Part shown: piece after piece, positions 60,413 to 64,000 of the stretch
Numbering within the stretch: the first letter of the stretch is position 1
Layout of the letters: each line of letters starts with the position of its first letter
From: Gymnopilus junonius
Lineage: Eukaryota; Basidiomycota; Agaricomycetes; Agaricales; Galerinaceae
Length of the DNA stretch: 64,000 nucleotides
Reading direction: 5' to 3'
Assembly (NCBI GenBank): GCA_015501075.1
Contig: JADNYJ010000021.1
Location: forward strand, 124,001-188,000
Position numbers and translations under genes: made by a program
Notes under the pieces: generated by a model
The model's database searches: none
Told to the model about the DNA's origin: nothing
The model's input: the letters and a program-made list of their open reading frames with translations, nothing else

Positions 60413-61373
60413 CTAATATGTGTTACTCCATCGTGCTTGTAAAGACCTCTTCTCTCCCGCCCGTCTAGCGGGATACGCCTTAGGAATAGATCTGGAACCA
60501 GAAGGTGACGGCCTTCTGCCAGTGCCACCAGAGTGAGGCCGCGCAGAGCCGTGTCCCGTCGATCCATAACGACCTGATGGACCACTTGTCGATCCATATC
60601 CGCCAGCTGGATGGTATCCTCCTCGGTAAGAACTTGAAGATGCACCGTAATGATGGGTGGAAGAGCCAGAAGCAGGATGCCTTGAGCTGCTTGGGTGGCC
60701 ATAAGGTAGCCTACTGGAAGGACTGCGAGATCGTCGACGAGACGGCCCTTTAGCAGGTTGTGGACGATGCGAGCCTGGAGGAGGCGGCGGAGGCATCGGA
60801 GGGGTGTAGGATGTCTCCAAGCTGTGTGAGGACTAAGAAATGTCAGGCGTGATACAACCAGCGATATCGAGTTAGCAAAAAACATACCCATTGCTTCCTT
60901 CAGGGAATGGAGTTCATGAGGTTGCATAGGGATGTGTCGCACTCCTGTCTTGTCATCCTTCCAAGGCTTCATGTCTTCGTGTTTGATGCTATAGGAGCGT
61001 GAAGTGCAATGTCGCCATAAATATTTGCACTTGGATGGAATGCCTTGATGTCCTTCCGGGGAGGGTTATTTGGCAGCTTTTTTGAGATCATTGCCACTGG
61101 GTATTTGCCAGTTTCTGGATCAAGACCCTCCATTACAACCCCTGGATGAATACTAATCTTGTCGAGTTTCCTGTCGAAAAGATGAGTTCTGATACCACAG
61201 TCATAGGGATTAATACTGACGACATGAGGATTTTTTTCTTCATAAGCCTTCGCTCTCACTCCAACATAATCCCCAGGTTTGTGGATCTCATGCGGTTCAG
61301 TTGGCACAGGGACCGCAAAGACACCAATCAAGCACACAGAAATGTAGAGTGCACATAGGATAACACGATTCAT
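60413..61373 (-). CDS. Secreted protein B with disordered basic tail (paralogue of 50276-51366)
   Basis: Two exons on the minus strand, 60898-61373 and 60413-60832. Residues 1-20 are a signal peptide (MNRVILCALYISVCLIGVFA). The compact region repeats the blocks of copy A: KPGDYVGVRAKA, SIHPGVVMEGLDPETG, YPVAMISKKLP, YGDIALHAPIA and KPWKDDKTG. The tail is rich in Ser/Gly/Arg/Tyr/Pro and ends RAGEKRSLQARWSNTY, like copy A. The intron between the second and third blocks of copy A is absent or differently placed here. One base must be added near 60990 to join IALHAPIA to KHEDMKPW, and the junction at 60833-60897 is one base out. A second, overlapping open frame at 60403-60972 is longer but has no match in copy A and is rejected. 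Confidence 0.68.
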
Positions 61374-62251
61374 AATCTAACAAGACAAATTTCGCTGTCA
61401 GCCTTATCGGAATAAGTATGAGAAATTATCAATAGCACTCACGTTCAGCTCTATTGCGAGACGATAAGGTAACTTTTCGAAGAGACCTGCTCTTTGAGAC
61501 CTGCTCGTCGTTACTGTGGGTGGTGGAAGAGACCAGCTCTGTGGGGAAAGACGATTTTTCGTTGTCTCTATATATTATTCTCCGTTAGGGCGGTGGTGAA
61601 AAGAGATCAAAGCAACCGTACAGCTTTTCAACAAAAGCTCACTCATGCCCCAAACAAGTTCGGCATGTCAATTCTCGCACTTCTTCGTGAGCACCGCCAA
61701 GCATGATTTCCAGCCAGAACTGTTGATGATGGGCCCTACGGTCATTCTATACTTAATTACATATCGTGGAAGATCGAGCATTTTTAGTTCTGGAACAAGC
61801 AGTGGAAGCACTGATGAGAAGATGATGCATCGCATTCGGGACATTTCAGATGACACCTCACCTTTTTACCGCCATCTTTCATTCTCCCATGCGATAATCA
61901 GATTTCCCATGATATTAACCAGCCAAGTTGACGGATGCCGAGGAGACCACTGTCTTCCCTCTTAAATTAGCATCCAGGCAGTGGTATGTTATCCACTATC
62001 TGAAACATAGAACGACGATTCGTCGAGCGGCTAATGATAATAATAGTGCGCATTGCATTTGATTCTAAGATCCTAAGTGTCTGCATAGGTCAGCATCGGC
62101 GTCACGTTCGCATGGTACAATTACAATGGACAGTCCAGCGTCAGAGAGGGTAAAGACATGATATAGTCCTACAATAAATGTGTAGCATAAAGTTTTTTTC
62201 TTGATAATGAAGAAAGAAGGAGTTCATAAATGTGGCATACATCAGGGGATA
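61374..62251. other. Intergenic, no gene supported
   Basis: Contains the secreted protein B promoter and the 3' flank of the right-edge gene. Frames at 61494-61706 and 61645-61965 have no domain. Confidence 0.45.
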
Positions 62252-64000
62252 TCATGAAGCAAGGCGAGGAGACCCGTTGCTCAGATTGTTTTTATCAGCA
62301 AGAGCATTCCTGAGAAGCAACTCAATCCTCTCCTGATCTCTATTCGACTGCTGCAAGACATCCAACAATCTCGCCTCGCGACGCTCAGATAACGCTCTAA
62401 CAGCGTCCAAAGCGCGTCTGACATCGACGTGAGCAGCAGCATTCGCAGATCCTGATGCCGAGCTACCATCCGAACCGTCACCCGTACCACCGCCACCGTT
62501 GGTGTATCGTGGAAGCCCATCGAGGAAAGATGGTTTATGAGTGCGGCTAGTTCGGCGTCCTGCTGCGATGTGTGCAAAGCCTGAGCGTATATGACTCATG
62601 TCGATCGAGTTCGAAAGAAGGGTTTGCCTGCGGATTGATCGTGATTTAAGGGCATGAAGCTTTGTGGTATGTGAAGGCGACGCTAATAATATCATAGTCG
62701 CGTCTGTTTGACGATCCAGTGCCTGGAACTAGAAGGGAAATGGATGCCGTTGAGAAAAGGAATAACGTAGGGAGAAAGGTTGACTTACAGCTTGAATAAG
62801 GTTCTCCCAGCCGACCTCCCATTTCCTTCGCCTTTTACTGACATTTTTGATGAAATCGGGGTGATACTCCAAATTTATTAGGTCGTCCAAATCATCTTCA
62901 TCTTCCTCATCAACCCAGTCACCCTCATCATCACCACCGTCCACCGTTGTCGCAGGGGTATCAACGACGGCGAAGGGCAGAGGGTCTGGCACGAGGATAT
63001 CCTCCTTGATCACAGAATAGCCTTTGTCCTCTCCAGCAGTCTCTTCCCCAGACGAAGAAAGCTCGGGGCTCGTGTCTCTTGGCTGAGTACTTTCCACACG
63101 CCGGGAGGGGGCTTTCGAATATGCGCCTGTCTCATATTCCATTCTTCTCCTTCTTCCGGGCCGAGAAATTCGGCATGGGAAGAGCGATAGGCTGATGGCT
63201 GGGACTGGACTGCATGCTGGCAGTGTCAAGCATCGCGTTGCCCATCATCCTTTGTGTGTGTAGATACGCCCAATGATCATACATATGGTCCTGGAACGGC
63301 GTCGATCTCGGCGAGAGCGTCGAGTCAGTGATGTTGCCCTGGTTATTTTGAGCATACACTTGCCACTGCCTGGCGATCTTCTCACTGATATCGTTAGGGT
63401 CGACACCATTTGGGAAGGCTCCAAATCGTGAACTAGTTAGGGGGTGTTGACGGCGGACGTGACCAAATGGGTAAGGTAAGGAGACCCAGCATGAAAATGC
63501 CTCGAGGAAGCAGGCATATCTTTAGGATTGTAAGGAAGATAGGGCGACGGGGAAGGAGCAGCCGTTTGGCTGTGAGGTGTGGGTGGAATGGGTGCATCAG
63601 GTCTTGGCGACCCAAGATAGGACTGGATGTAGGCCGAAGTCGAGTCTTCACCGTAGCTGTGAAAGTCGTCAGGGTACACTTGAGGAGAAATATAACGCTC
63701 GTCGCCGCGACTTTGCTGAGAAGCGTGATCTTGGCCGTTGAGCCCGTACTCTTGAACATGTGAATAATTTTGGTACTGATGGCCATTGGTGTTGGTATTG
63801 ACTTGGATGGGCTGCTGGTGACGGTGGTCGACGTACTGCGGGGGTCTCTCCGACGAGGCCTGGACTGGCTGTTGAGGCGGTGCCGCCGATGTCTTTTGCT
63901 GTTGCTGCTGCTGTTCGAGGAGAGTGGTCTCTAAGCCCCGCATGAGATGCTCTGTCGTTCCATTCCTAGCTTTGGCACGATGATTCACTGGCACGGGTAC
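62252..64000 (-). CDS. Gln/Ser-rich protein with acidic and basic segments, 5' end outside window
   Basis: Three exons on the minus strand, 63486 to beyond 64000, 62789-63432 and 62252-62728. The visible N-terminal part is Gln-rich (a six-Gln run after LETTLLE) and Pro/Ser/Tyr-rich. Next comes DPNDISEKIARQWQVYAQNN and, after a frame change, a segment with an acidic run (DWVDEEDEDDLDDLINLEY) followed by a basic patch (VSKRRRKWEVGWENLI). The C-terminal exon ends with a helical RALSERREARLLDVLQQSNR. This looks like a nuclear regulatory protein, but no family was recognised. One base is missing in the purine-rich run near 63140: the first frame stops right after KKEKNGI while the second continues RRMEYETGAY. 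The frame is open at the right edge, so the start codon lies outside. Confidence 0.62.

Noticed and set aside
60403..60972. Long minus-strand frame (189 codons) overlapping the secreted protein B gene
   Set aside because: The paralogue at 50.3-51.4 kb supports the other frame (tail RAGEKRSLQARWSNTY); this frame has no counterpart and arises from the GC-rich repetitive tail.
63890..63925. CAG/CTG run as a pathogenic-type or CRISPR-like repeat
   Set aside because: It is a short poly-Gln codon run inside the right-edge coding sequence.

Overview
This 64 kb window is nuclear DNA from a filamentous basidiomycete, very probably an Agaricomycete (mushroom-forming fungus). The evidence is dense GT-AG introns of about 40-85 nt, an 18-nt micro-exon, and the gene content: GH85 endoglucosaminidase, PVL-type propeller lectin, UbiA-like membrane protein, F-box families and a probable DUF6697 protein. 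I see no bacterial operon, CRISPR array, rRNA or convincing tRNA. Exon models were derived by hand from splice consensus, frame continuity and family motifs; identities are from memory of families, with no database search.

Layout, left to right. 0.6-1.7 kb: AIG1-like P-loop GTPase (+). 2.2-4.3 kb: two-RRM Hrp1/DAZAP1-like RNA-binding protein (-), divergent from the vitamin B6 glutaminase PDX2/SNO1 (+, 4.5-5.6 kb). 6.2-8.7 kb: secreted S10 serine carboxypeptidase (+). 8.9-11.5 kb: GH85 ENGase (-). 12.0-13.5 kb: Old Yellow Enzyme-type flavin oxidoreductase (+). 13.9-16.1 kb: a 617-residue protein with a beta-trefoil-like N-terminal region and a seven-bladed PVL-like propeller. 16.1-18.9 kb: gene-poor, with two related hairpins. 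18.9-20.9 kb: ADE2 (-). 21-25.6 kb: an unrecognised Cys/His protein preceded by a decayed relative. 28.1-29.4 kb: acidic p31comet-like protein (-). 31.6-32.7 kb: UbiA-like protein (+). 33.1-34.5 kb: poorly resolved gene (-). 34.7-35.6 kb: F-box-like protein. 39.0-39.8 kb: ICMT/STE14-like methyltransferase. 40.5-43.6 kb: a DUF6697-like gene and a decayed tandem copy. 43.7-45.4 kb: secreted epoxide hydrolase (-). 46.0-48.5 kb: 710-residue unknown protein (-). 48.5-49.6 kb: MYND-type protein (+).

The right part holds a duplicated pair of gene families: a secreted protein with a basic, disordered tail (50.3-51.4 and 60.4-61.4 kb) and an F-box/LRR-like protein (52.1-53.5 and 58.8-60.0 kb). They flank two housekeeping genes, a sphingoid long-chain base kinase (53.6-55.6 kb, -) and cyclin C (55.8-57.2 kb, +). 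A Gln-rich nuclear-looking protein runs off the right edge.

Two themes stand out. First, many otherwise well-conserved genes (PDX2, ADE2, cyclin C, LCB kinase, UbiA, carboxypeptidase, OYE, epoxide hydrolase) carry isolated single-base frame breaks, mostly at mononucleotide runs. Because indispensable-looking genes are hit, sequencing or assembly error is the simplest explanation, so pseudogene calls here need caution. Second, the most novel-looking biology is the two-domain lectin at 13.9-16.1 kb and the secreted protein family whose C-terminal tail is kept between two paralogues.
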